From: Bradyrhizobium sp. SRL28
GTDB lineage: Bacteria > Pseudomonadota > Alphaproteobacteria > Rhizobiales > Xanthobacteraceae
Assembly: GCF_018596315.1 (NCBI RefSeq)
Contig: NZ_JAHEAG010000050.1
Coordinates: 1 to 34,864 of the forward strand
Direction of reading: 5' to 3'
DNA: 34,864 nucleotides
A model generated the notes under the pieces. It saw only the letters and a list, made by a program, of their open reading frames with translations. It did not search any database and had not been told where the DNA came from. Position numbers and translations under genes: made by a program. The stretch's first letter is position 1, and the number at the start of each line of letters is the position of its first letter. Positions 24,134-31,084 of this stretch are shown piece after piece.

Positions 24134-24963
24134 TGTAGTCTCCTTGCAATTACGATTCAGCCCTTGGAGGAAAGCCTCATCGTTGAAATGAATATAGCTT
24201 AGATTCCGCAGTGCAGAAGTTCCGATGTTGCGATGCAGCTAATCCTAGAACGCATGACTACGATAAGGCCCGCTTAACCTTTGCGCATGGCTGCCGGATC
24301 AGCCGGCACGCACGCCCGCCAGCGTGCTCCATTCATGCAAGTAACGCCGTAAATTTGCGGGTTTTTGTAATTTCCGGATTAACTCTGGCGGTTGCCAAGT
24401 GACGATCAGAAAGGCCAAACACAAGCTCACGGCCGGGCATGGCAGACAAAACGTACGAAAAACCTAGGGTTTTTGGAGTTTTCTTATGCGTGAGACGCAT
24501 GCGCTCGCCAACATTAACTGAATATATATTCATTATTACAGATGGCGAACTGCGGCTGCCTATGCGGCCTGGGACTGGGCGGCCAACCTACGTGACGGGC
24601 CTATGCGTCAGTACGGCGCCGCACCCGCGTGGTTGATCATCCCCGCAGTTCTGGCCTATCGGCCGGGCAAGGCCCGGCTCGATCGCTCGCCCTTTTGTCG
24701 TCTGTGTTGAAACGGAAGCGCGCATGAGGTGGCGGCCATCATCGTTGCCTTGGAATGATTCGCAGCACGACCAGAGATGATCGTCGCAAGCCGCGCTCCC
24801 TTCGTTACAGCCCCGTAATGAAAAAGCACGATTCCGCATAAGGCCTCTGCGCGCTGCGCTCACAACCTCGCGCGAAGTTCATTCTGAAGCTCTCCCGCTT
24901 CGGCGAACAATTGCTTTTGCAGGCGGCAATGTCGTCGTCTGTCCAAAACAAAAGGCAGTTACC
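24134..24963. other. 830-nt intergenic region without a supportable gene
   Basis: No reading frame here has convincing composition, start site or family resemblance. The left part must hold the DUF1127 promoter. The stretch 24330-24545 is unusually A+T-rich for this genome and carries three perfect palindromes in 75 bp. A further hairpin, CCGGGC-AAG-GCCCGG (24663-24677), lies to the right and is followed after about 15 nt by CTTTT. A small RNA or regulator-binding site is possible, but I cannot identify one. Confidence 0.6.
24458..24532. repeat. Cluster of three perfect palindromes in an A+T-rich stretch
   Basis: The three are AAAAACC-TAG-GGTTTTT (24458-24474), ATGCGT-GAG-ACGCAT (24486-24500) and TGAATATATATTCA (24519-24532, a continuous 14-bp palindrome). 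They differ from the GC-rich repeat families elsewhere in the window. They could be operator sites or hairpins of an unrecognised RNA. Confidence 0.5.
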
Positions 24964-25227
24964 ATGCTCAACAAAATACTCGCAGCCACTGCGATAGCGG
25001 CCCTGGCATATGCCGTCTCTCCCGCCGACGCCGCGCGAGTCAAAGCGGCCTGCAGCGGCGACAATCTGAGCAAGACTGAAACGATGATCGAGAACATGGC
25101 TGATGGTGAGGGGAAGATCGCTGCCCAGAAGGAAATCGCGGCAGCTCAGGATGCGATGCTGGGCGGCAAGGCGGGTGCCTGCGCGGCGCACCTAAGCAAA
25201 GCGATGCAAGCAGCTTCGGCTAAATAA
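24964..25227 (+). CDS. Small exported protein with two cysteines, family unknown
   Basis: This 87-residue protein has a Sec-type signal peptide: basic start (MLNK), hydrophobic stretch to about residue 18, and an A-x-A cleavage site near ADAA. The mature part of about 63 residues is helical in pattern and rich in Ala, Lys and Glu (KTETMIENMADGEGKIAAQKEIAAAQDAM). It holds C30 near its start and C73 near its end, which could form one disulfide tying the two ends of a helical hairpin. AAAGGCAG precedes the ATG. A strong hairpin terminator follows 9 nt after the stop. I do not recognise a named family; a periplasmic location is inferred. Confidence 0.78.
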   Translation: MLNKILAATAIAALAYAVSPADAARVKAACSGDNLSKTETMIENMADGEGKIAAQKEIAAAQDAMLGGKAGACAAHLSKAMQAASAK

Positions 25228-25235
25228 GTCGGCTG

Positions 25236-25264
25236 AAAGGGCCGGTCGCCACGGCCGGCCCTTT
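25236..25264. terminator. Hairpin terminator between the small exported protein and the MltB gene
   Basis: AAAGGGCCGG (25236-25245) pairs perfectly with CCGGCCCTTT (25255-25264) across a 9-nt loop. Being symmetrical with A- and T-ends, it can serve both convergent genes. Confidence 0.75.
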
Positions 25265-25272
25265 GAGTTCTT

Positions 25273-26088
25273 CTAAGGCGCCCGCGAAAGCTGCGTCGCG
25301 AAATTGGCGATGGTTTTGGCGTAGACCTCGCTCTTGTTCCACTCCTTGATCGCCGCAAAATTGGCGCCGCCAGGCTCCCAGTCCTTGCCGCGCTGCCAGC
25401 CGTGGCCGGCCAGGAAGTTGGCGGTCGAAGCCAGCACGTCCGGGGGGCTGCGCAGGAGATCGCGGCGGCCGTTGCCGTCGAAATCGACCGCGAACTTGAT
25501 GTAGGATGACGGCATGAACTGGGTCTGGCCGATTTCGCCCGCCCATGCGCCGCGCAAATCCTGTGGCGCGATATCGCCGCGCTCGACGATGCGCAACGCG
25601 TCCATCAACTCGGCCTTGAACAGGTCGGTGCGGCGGCAATCATAGGCCAGCGTCGCCAGCGCGCGCAGAGTCGAGAATTTTCCGATGTTGACGCCGAAAT
25701 CGGTTTCCAGGCCCCAGATCGCCACCAGCACTTCGCCGGGCACGCCATAAGCCTGTTCGATGCGCCCGAGCACAGAGCCGTATTGTTTGAGCATATTGGA
25801 GCCACGCGTCAGCCGGGGCGGAACCATGCGGCCGGAGAATTCCTCAAACGTCTGGCTGAAGACCTTCTGAGATTGGTCCCGCGCCAGCACGCTCTTGTCG
25901 GGCGTGATGCCGGTCAGGCCTGCCTGTATGGCGGTCGCCGAGATCCCTTTGGCGGCAGCTTCCTTCTTGAAATCCTCCAGCCACGTTTCGAACGAGCCCG
26001 TGCCGCAGGGCGCCGCGAACACCGGCGCCGCGGAAGTCAGCAACAGGGCGCCCAGGGTGAGCGCGCGCAGAGATAAGCGAGAGATCAT
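25273..26088 (-). CDS. Lytic murein transglycosylase, MltB type (GH103)
   Basis: This 271-residue periplasmic enzyme cleaves peptidoglycan glycan strands with formation of anhydro-muramic ends. A Sec signal peptide ends near VFA-AP (about residue 26). The SLT_2 domain fills the rest, with catalytic E128 in AIWGLETDFG, and the family segments AGEIGQTQFMPSSYIKFAVDFDGNG and SPPDVLASTANFLAGHGW. C28 follows the cleavage site but the preceding residues do not form a good lipobox, so a soluble form is more likely. It lacks the C-terminal peptidoglycan-binding domain found in longer rhizobial paralogues. It faces the small exported protein gene across a shared terminator. Confidence 0.92.
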   Translation of the reverse strand: MISRLSLRALTLGALLLTSAAPVFAAPCGTGSFETWLEDFKKEAAAKGISATAIQAGLTGITPDKSVLARDQSQKVFSQTFEEFSGRMVPPRLTRGSNMLKQYGSVLGRIEQAYGVPGEVLVAIWGLETDFGVNIGKFSTLRALATLAYDCRRTDLFKAELMDALRIVERGDIAPQDLRGAWAGEIGQTQFMPSSYIKFAVDFDGNGRRDLLRSPPDVLASTANFLAGHGWQRGKDWEPGGANFAAIKEWNKSEVYAKTIANFATQLSRAP

Positions 26089-26249
26089 CGTGCCGTTCGC
26101 TCCACGATCGATGCGTCATCGATGGTTAGTGTCCACGTCACGTCGAATGTTCGAAGCAAGATCGGCCAAAACAAGGCTGATGCTGTTGCCTTCAATGCCT
26201 TTCCGTTGAAGATGCTCAATTCATCGTTAGTGAGTAGTGAACGACGACA

Positions 26250-26272
26250 CCGCCGGTCGGTTCGACCGGCGG
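26250..26272. terminator. Hairpin downstream of the DUF2189 gene
   Basis: CCGCCGGTCG-GTT-CGACCGGCGG is a perfect 10-bp stem with a 3-nt loop, 27 nt beyond the DUF2189 stop. No clear T-tract follows on the minus strand, so termination efficiency is uncertain. Confidence 0.45.
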
Positions 26273-26298
26273 CGTGATCGATCGGGTTCCGTGCCAGC

Positions 26299-27210
26299 CT
26301 ATGCGTTGTCCTTGCGCCGCCAGGGGAACAGATTGGCCGGGAAATCGGCAGCAGGCTTGCGTTCGCGGTGCGCGCGGGGCGGAAGCGGCTGCGGATTGAG
26401 TTCCGGCTCGATCGTCTCCCGATAGAGATGCCACGTGGCGTGCCCGAGCAGGGGAATGACGACGGCGAGGCCGAGGAAGGCCGGCAACGATCCCGCCACC
26501 AGGAGCATCGCGACGATCAATCCCCAGACCGCCATCGGCACGGGATTGCGTGCGACCGCGCGCAGCGAGGTCACCATCGCATCGCCGGCGCCGGCATGAC
26601 GGTCGAGCATCAACGGGAAGGAGACCACACTGATGCACAGCGCGACGAGGGCGAACAGGAAGCCGACGCCGCAGCCAACCACGATCAGCCACCAACCTTG
26701 CGGCGTCGTCAGCACGCGTTCGGCGAAATCGGAAACGCCGGTCACACCTGCATAGCCGAACGCGGCGATGTAGATCGCCTGCGCGGTAGCCACCCATGTC
26801 ACGAACAGCGCGAGCAACAGCACGCCGAGCCCGAGCATCGCGCCGAACGACGGCGAGCGTACTACCTCGAGCGCGTCCCAGGCGGTTGCCTGTTCGCCGC
26901 GTTCGCGACCGCGGCTCATTTCGTAGAGGCCGAGCGCAGCAAACGGGCCGAGCAGGGCAAAGCCGGCGGCGAGCGGAAACAACAGCGGCAGCACCGAATA
27001 ACCGAGCACGGCACGTGCCAGCATCAATCCGAGCACGGGGTAGATGATGCACAGGATGATGGCGTGGCTTGGCACGGCTTTGAAGTCTTCCCAGCCACGC
27101 TGCAGGGCCCGATGGAGTTCCGATAGGCCGATGGTTCGGATAACGGGCGCGGCGGCGGTGTCTGGTCCGCTCCGCGCCATCGATGTGACATTGCCGTGAG
27201 ATGTCGCCAT
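26299..27210 (-). CDS. DUF2189 integral membrane protein
   Basis: This 303-residue protein has about six hydrophobic segments between residues 45 and 260. The start of the domain is typical of DUF2189 (IRTIGLSELHRALQRGWEDFKAVPSHAIILCIIYPVLG), as are the motifs LLFPLAAGFALLGPFAALGLYEMSR and SFPLMLDRHAGAGDAMVTS. The C-terminal 45 residues are a basic, Pro-rich cytoplasmic tail. No transport or enzymatic function is established for the family. ATG at 27210 is preferred over an earlier in-frame ATG at 27273 because GAGGGAGA lies upstream of it. The flanking genes offer no clear pathway. Confidence 0.88.
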   Translation of the reverse strand: MATSHGNVTSMARSGPDTAAAPVIRTIGLSELHRALQRGWEDFKAVPSHAIILCIIYPVLGLMLARAVLGYSVLPLLFPLAAGFALLGPFAALGLYEMSRGRERGEQATAWDALEVVRSPSFGAMLGLGVLLLALFVTWVATAQAIYIAAFGYAGVTGVSDFAERVLTTPQGWWLIVVGCGVGFLFALVALCISVVSFPLMLDRHAGAGDAMVTSLRAVARNPVPMAVWGLIVAMLLVAGSLPAFLGLAVVIPLLGHATWHLYRETIEPELNPQPLPPRAHRERKPAADFPANLFPWRRKDNA

Positions 27211-27518
27211 GGTCGCTGTCTCCCTCGCGGTCGCATCGTGCGCCAACCGAAAGACGCAGATGCGCCGTTTCATAAAACGATCACGATCAGGCTAGACGCG
27301 AAGACAGGAGGGTGGAACTGGCCATGTCGCGAACTGAGCCAGCAGCGTACTCTCAAACAGGAACAAACGCACTCACGCTTAGGTGAATGTTACATTGGCA
27401 AGTCACGTCGGGGTGGTTAAACTCGTGAATGATCCCGGCGTGGCGCTGCCGGTCAAACAGTGCCGCTAGAGACTCACCATCTTCAAGTCACCCAGCTACA
27501 AGTCATTGGGAGCGAACG
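27211..27518. other. 308-nt divergent spacer
   Basis: This spacer separates the DUF2189 gene (minus) from the DUF3597 gene (plus) and must contain both promoters. GGAAC occurs twice (near 27314 and 27360) but without CGTT at 16-17 nt, so neither is an EcfG promoter. I see no gene or strong repeat. Confidence 0.5.
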
Positions 27519-27911
27519 ATGAGCATTTTCGGAAAAATTATGGGCGCAATCTTCGGCACCAAGGCGGACGCCGCACCGGCCGGCGGCGGAGCGGCTGCGG
27601 GTGGTGGAGCGGCCGCAGGGACGTCCGGCGGATCGGCAGCACCGGCGGCCGCGACTGTGGACGTCGCGCCGATCCTGGACAAAGCAGTCGCCGCCAAGGG
27701 CGAGAAGCTGGCCTGGCGCACCTCGATCGTCGATCTGATGAAGGCGCTCGACATCGATTCCAGCTTCTCCGCGCGCAAGGAGCTTGCGAAGGAGCTCGGC
27801 TATACCGGTGACAGCAACGATTCCGCCAGCATGAACATCTGGCTGCACAAGCAGGTCATGGCCAAGCTGGCCGCCAATGGCGGCAAGCTGCCGCCCGATA
27901 TCAAGCACTGA
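27519..27911 (+). CDS. DUF3597 protein
   Basis: This 130-residue protein begins MSIFGKIMGAIFG, a short amphipathic/hydrophobic helix, followed by a Gly/Ala/Pro-rich linker (about 18-47). The conserved domain follows: VDVAPILDKAVAAKGEKLAWRTSIVDLMKALDIDSSFSARKELAKELGYTGD and MNIWLHKQVMAKLAANGGKLPPDI. This matches DUF3597, a small helical domain of unknown function, related in pattern to the peptide following LysM in some envelope proteins. ATG at 27519 follows GGGAG. A strong intrinsic terminator follows 24 nt after the stop, so the gene is monocistronic. Confidence 0.88.
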   Translation: MSIFGKIMGAIFGTKADAAPAGGGAAAGGGAAAGTSGGSAAPAAATVDVAPILDKAVAAKGEKLAWRTSIVDLMKALDIDSSFSARKELAKELGYTGDSNDSASMNIWLHKQVMAKLAANGGKLPPDIKH

Positions 27912-27935
27912 CGCTTCGCTTGGTTTACACATGCG

Positions 27936-27966
27936 AAGGCCCGCGGCGACGCGGGCCTTTTTCTTT
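27936..27966 (+). terminator. Intrinsic terminator of the DUF3597 gene
   Basis: AAGGCCCGC-GGCGAC-GCGGGCCTT (27936-27959) has a 9-bp stem followed by TTTCTTTTT. It is the clearest rho-independent terminator in the window. Confidence 0.85.
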
Positions 27967-28070
27967 TTAGTGCGATTGCAATGCAACAACGCGCAAACGG
28001 TATCCACTTCGCGGCGAAAACGTTCTAGATACGGGCGGACAAGAAGACTCGCAGAACAAGGAGGACGCCA

Positions 28071-28862
28071 ATGAGCAATGTCGATCGCAGGACCATCCTG
28101 GCAACCGGCGCGCTGGCGCTGGCCGGTACGGCCGCACAAGGCGGCACGGCGGTAGCGCAGGCCGGCCCGAAATCGATTTTTCCGGTTGGCACGACGACCA
28201 TCCCGATCGTGGGTGAGACCGATGTGTTTCCGGTGCGGCGGATCTATTGCATCGGACGGAACTATGCCGCGCATGCGCGCGAAATGGGTTCGGACCCCAA
28301 TCGCGAGCCGCCGTTCTTCTTTCAGAAACCGACCGACGCGATCCAGAACGTCGCCATCGGCGCGGTCGGCGATCATCCGTATCCCTCGCTCACCAAGAAC
28401 TATCATTACGAGGTCGAACTGGTGGCGGCGCTGAAATCGGGCGGCACCAATATTCCGGCGGACAAGGCGCTCGACCACGTCTACGGCTATGCGCTCGGGC
28501 TCGACATGACGCGACGCGATCTGCAGCGTGCGATGGGTGACGAGAAGAAGCCATGGGAAATCGGCAAGAGCTTTGATCGCTCCGCCGTGCTGGGGCCGAT
28601 TCACCCCGCAGCCAAGACCGGACACTTCACCAAGGGCGCGATTTCGCTGGCAGTGAACGGCACGGTGAAGCAGAACTCCGATCTGCGCAACATGATCTGG
28701 AACGTGGCGGAGCAGATCGCCAAGCTTTCGGAAGCCTTCGAACTCAAGGCGGGCGACATCATCTATTCGGGCACGCCGGAAAATGTCGGCCCGGTCGTGA
28801 AGGGCGACGTGCTCTTGTGCAAGCTCGAAGGCCTGCCGGATATGTCGATCCGGATTACGTGA
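28071..28862 (+). CDS. Fumarylacetoacetate hydrolase-family protein with a twin-arginine signal
   Basis: The protein is 263 residues. The start MSNVDRRTILATGALALAG has adjacent arginines at 6-7, a hydrophobic stretch and an A-x-A-like site near AVAQA (residue 30), a Tat signal pattern. The remainder is a FAH domain: IYCIGRNYAAHAREMG, PFFFQKPTDAI, metal ligands E114 and E116 (HYEVELVAAL) and D145 (GLDMTRRDLQ), and the ending AGDIIYSGTPENVGPVVKGD. FAH enzymes hydrolyse or decarboxylate dicarbonyl or acylpyruvate-type compounds and are normally cytoplasmic, so export is unusual. The substrate is unknown. A GGAGG site precedes the ATG. It stands alone, between a terminator and an R2 repeat. Confidence 0.9.
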   Translation: MSNVDRRTILATGALALAGTAAQGGTAVAQAGPKSIFPVGTTTIPIVGETDVFPVRRIYCIGRNYAAHAREMGSDPNREPPFFFQKPTDAIQNVAIGAVGDHPYPSLTKNYHYEVELVAALKSGGTNIPADKALDHVYGYALGLDMTRRDLQRAMGDEKKPWEIGKSFDRSAVLGPIHPAAKTGHFTKGAISLAVNGTVKQNSDLRNMIWNVAEQIAKLSEAFELKAGDIIYSGTPENVGPVVKGDVLLCKLEGLPDMSIRIT

Positions 28863-28875
28863 GGCGCACTGAGGC

Positions 28876-28996
28876 GTAGCCCGGATGGAGCCAACGGGTC
28901 GCGCGAATGCGCGCCCGATGACAGGCTCCGCGAAATCCGGGGCCTCTCGCGGCGGCGAAACCTATCCCGGATTGCGCTGCGCTCCATCCGGGCTAC
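28876..28996. repeat. Palindromic repeat, family R2, copy 3 (long form)
   Basis: GTAGCCCGGATGGAGC on the left matches GCTCCATCCGGGCTAC on the right. It differs from copies 1 and 2 by an extra stretch of about 30 nt after the left arm, containing GCGCGAATGCGCGC. It separates the convergent FAH and GNAT genes. Confidence 0.8.
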
Positions 28997-29005
28997 GGCG
29001 CTGGT

Positions 29006-29278
29006 TCACCCCGCCAGATCGGCAAATTCCGGATTCTTCCGCAGATAATCCACCACAAAGCCGCAGCCGGCGATGACCTTGCGGCCGTCGGCGCGGATCA
29101 GCTCCAGCGCGCCCCTGACAAGTTCGGAAGCGATGCCACGGCCACGCAGCGCGCGGGGCGTTTCGGTATGGGTGATGATGACCGCCGAGGGCGTGACGCG
29201 ATAATTCGCAAACGCCACGGCGCCGTCGACGTCGAGTTCGAAGCGGTTTTGAGCCTTGTTGTCGCGGACGGCGGCCAT
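29006..29278 (-). CDS. Small GNAT-fold N-acetyltransferase
   Basis: This 90-residue protein is of the short GNAT group (COG2388, NATD1/YjdJ-like). The acetyl-CoA-binding stretch LRGRGIASELVRGAL (R/Q-x-x-G-x-G/A pattern) is clear, preceded by ANYRVTPSAVIITHTETP and followed by AGCGFVVDYLRKNPEFADL, whose FVxxYLRxNPEF is typical of the group. The substrate is not known for these proteins. The ATG at 29278 has no strong ribosome site. It lies between an R2 repeat and a TPR remnant on the other strand. Confidence 0.88.
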   Translation of the reverse strand: MAAVRDNKAQNRFELDVDGAVAFANYRVTPSAVIITHTETPRALRGRGIASELVRGALELIRADGRKVIAGCGFVVDYLRKNPEFADLAG

Positions 29279-29352
29279 GCGGCGATTCCCGGATGATTTG
29301 CCCTTTCATTTAGGGACATGAACTCGCCGATGCAAACCGGCGACGAAGGGGG

Positions 29353-29636
29353 AACTGGAATGAGTCGATCCGGCTCGATCCGACCTCGGCCTGCGCACTC
29401 ACCAAACACGGCCGCGTCTACGCCTTCAAGCGCGATCTCGATCGCGCGATGGTCGATTACGACGAAGCCATCCGCATCGATCCGGGCTTCGCGCTGGCCT
29501 ACAACAACCGTGGCGACGCCTGGTTCAACAAAGGTGACTCGATCGCGCGATTGCCGATTTCCGCAAGGCGCTGGAGATCAATCCTGGCCTCGGTACCGCG
29601 CGCGATAGCCTGAAGCGGCTTGGTGCGGCGCAATAG
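29353..29636 (+). pseudogene. Truncated and frameshifted TPR-protein remnant
   Basis: In one frame from about 29353 the translation reads NESIRLDPTSACALTKHGRVYAFKRDLD, then DEAIRIDPGFALAYNNRGDAWFNKGD, clear tetratricopeptide repeats. After GAC at 29536-29538 the frame breaks; in the next frame LDRAIADFRKALEINPGLGTARDSLKRLGAAQ and a stop at 29634-29636 follow. Restoring one base (GAC-C-TCGAT) would join them. There is no start codon in the first frame after an upstream stop at 29311, so the N-terminal part is also missing. This is a decayed gene, or a sequencing error in part. Confidence 0.72.
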
Positions 29637-29795
29637 GCCGCCGGTGATTTCCGTAGACGGGCCTTGCAACGGGATGCGAGGTTCCTACGTCTTTTGGATG
29701 ACATACGCCGCCGAGGCGGCCGGGTCTGGGTTCGATACCGACAATGCTGTGATCGCGGCCGCCGACGTATGCCTCTTTTCAAGGGGAGGTCTACA

Positions 29796-30191
29796 ATGTC
29801 GGGCTTTGGTTTCTTCAACAAGCATCGTACGTGGGAAGACTGGTTCGGCATGCTGCTTGGCGTGCTGATCGTGGTATCGCCGTGGTTTCCTTTCTCCAGC
29901 CACGACGTCATGGACTCCGAACGCAGCACCATGATCCTCAATACGTTCGTGGTCGGCATGCTGGTCTTCGGATTAGCCCAGCTCGAATATGTCGCACTGC
30001 AGCGCTGGGAGGAGGTGGGCGAGATCGCGCTCGGCCTCTGGCTGATCGCTTCACCGTTCATCCTTGGCTACTCCGGCGACGACATGCTTCGCGCCTGGCA
30101 CATCGCCCTCGGCGCAATCGTCGTTCTGCTGGGTGCGCTTCAGCTCTGGCAGGACTGGCGTTTGAGCGACCAGGAACTGGCCAACCAGTAA
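29796..30191 (+). CDS. SPW-repeat membrane protein
   Basis: This 131-residue protein has four hydrophobic segments and two SPW-type repeats: WEDWFGMLLGVLIVVSPWF and EEVGEIALGLWLIASPFILGY, each pairing a Trp/Glu-rich start with SPW or SPF. Such proteins are small inner-membrane proteins of unknown function, often near stress or sporulation genes. ATG at 29796 is chosen for GGGGAGG about 7 nt upstream. The C-terminus is polar (DWRLSDQELANQ). It converges with the DUF3828 gene across 54 nt. Confidence 0.87.
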   Translation: MSGFGFFNKHRTWEDWFGMLLGVLIVVSPWFPFSSHDVMDSERSTMILNTFVVGMLVFGLAQLEYVALQRWEEVGEIALGLWLIASPFILGYSGDDMLRAWHIALGAIVVLLGALQLWQDWRLSDQELANQ

Positions 30192-30245
30192 TTTACGATG
30201 ACGGCCTGCCGGTCTTCAGGGATCGCCAGGCCACCGCTCAAGGCT

Positions 30246-30770
30246 CTAATATTTGAGGAAGTCGGTGATGATGGCGCGGAGCGACCACGCCTCGCCGTCG
30301 ACGGCACCTTTGATCTCGTCGATCTTCCATCCGCCCGCCTCGCGGACGAATTCATAGCGAATGATCCGGTCGGCCGGTTTCGACGGCGGTCCCTGGTGGC
30401 TGTCGATCGTGACGGCGATGACAGCCTTGTCGGCCTCCTGCTTCTCTGCGACCACCTTGAATGATTTCACGTCCGGGTCCTGCGAGTTGGTGACGGGATC
30501 GAAACCGACCGGCCCGCCATCGCCCTTTCGCGTGCGGGCATCCGCCTTGGCCCAGAGCGCAATCAGCGATTTCGACAGATATTTTGCCTTCGCCGCCTTG
30601 TTCTCGAACACAAACCCGCCGCCACCATCGCCCTTGCCCTTGGCGGCACGGGTGTAAATGGCGGTCGCGATGCCCACGGGATCGTCCGGGGCCGCCAACG
30701 CTGCGCGCGGCAGGGTGGCGGCGAGCAGGCCAGTTGCGCCAGACCATATCAGCTTTCGACGGGTAATCAT
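30246..30770 (-). CDS. Exported DUF3828-type protein with a twin-arginine-like signal
   Basis: This 174-residue protein starts MITRRKLIWSGATGLLAATL and has an A-x-A site near ALAAP (about residue 27); arginines 4-5 followed by KLIW fit a Tat signal, although Sec export cannot be excluded. The mature part, with IYTRAAKGKGDGG, AKYLSKSLIALWAKADAR, ITNSQDPDV-like VTNSQDPDVKSFKVV and YEFVREAGGWKIDEI, fits the DUF3828 family, small periplasmic proteins with an NTF2-like pattern and no known activity. No conserved catalytic residues are evident. The gene diverges from the small zinc-ribbon-like gene. Confidence 0.78.
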   Translation of the reverse strand: MITRRKLIWSGATGLLAATLPRAALAAPDDPVGIATAIYTRAAKGKGDGGGGFVFENKAAKAKYLSKSLIALWAKADARTRKGDGGPVGFDPVTNSQDPDVKSFKVVAEKQEADKAVIAVTIDSHQGPPSKPADRIIRYEFVREAGGWKIDEIKGAVDGEAWSLRAIITDFLKY

Positions 30771-30859
30771 GGTGATCCCTTAAATCGTTTGTGCGGGCTT
30801 ATGGACGGGAGTGCGGGGCTGGCTATGGTGATGCGTGCAACGCTTGCCGGGAGATTATC

Positions 30860-30988
30860 ATGGCCAATGAAAAAGGCCCCAACATCAAGAAGAAGCAGAA
30901 ATGCAAGAATTGCGAGGGCAAGGGCCTGCTGAAGAAGGGCGACAGGGTCGTCAAGTGCCAGCGTTGCAAGGGGACGGGCGTACGGTGA
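30860..30988 (+). CDS. 42-residue CxxCxGxG zinc-ribbon-like protein
   Basis: This tiny basic protein has two CxxCxGxG motifs: C15-x-x-C18-E-G-K-G and C33-x-x-C36-K-G-T-G. They are separated by LLKKGDRVV, giving one four-cysteine zinc site like half of the DnaJ cysteine-rich region. There is no J domain. GGGAG precedes the ATG by 8 nt. It probably binds zinc; whether it helps protein folding, binds nucleic acid or acts otherwise is unknown. The acyl-CoA synthetase gene follows by about 100 nt on the same strand. Confidence 0.82.
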   Translation: MANEKGPNIKKKQKCKNCEGKGLLKKGDRVVKCQRCKGTGVR

Positions 30989-31084
30989 CGCGGGCCCGCG
31001 GATTTGAGCAGGCGCCGGGCTTTCTGCTATCATTGCGATGAGGTGTTCTATGTCTGTTTTTCGAAGCGTGATGGTTGCTTCCCT

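Noticed and set aside
24181..24222. GGAAC on the minus strand upstream of the DUF1127 gene as an EcfG promoter
   Set aside because: At 16-17 nt the sequence is CTAA/TAAG rather than CGTT, so the consensus fails.
24588..24863. 91-codon minus-strand frame in the large spacer
   Set aside because: It has many Cys and Arg residues, no ribosome site and no resemblance to a family; it crosses the CCGGGC/GCCCGG hairpin.
26216..27052. 278-codon minus-strand frame overlapping the DUF2189 gene
   Set aside because: It is Arg-rich and lacks the membrane pattern; the DUF2189 frame on the same strand has family motifs and a good ribosome site.
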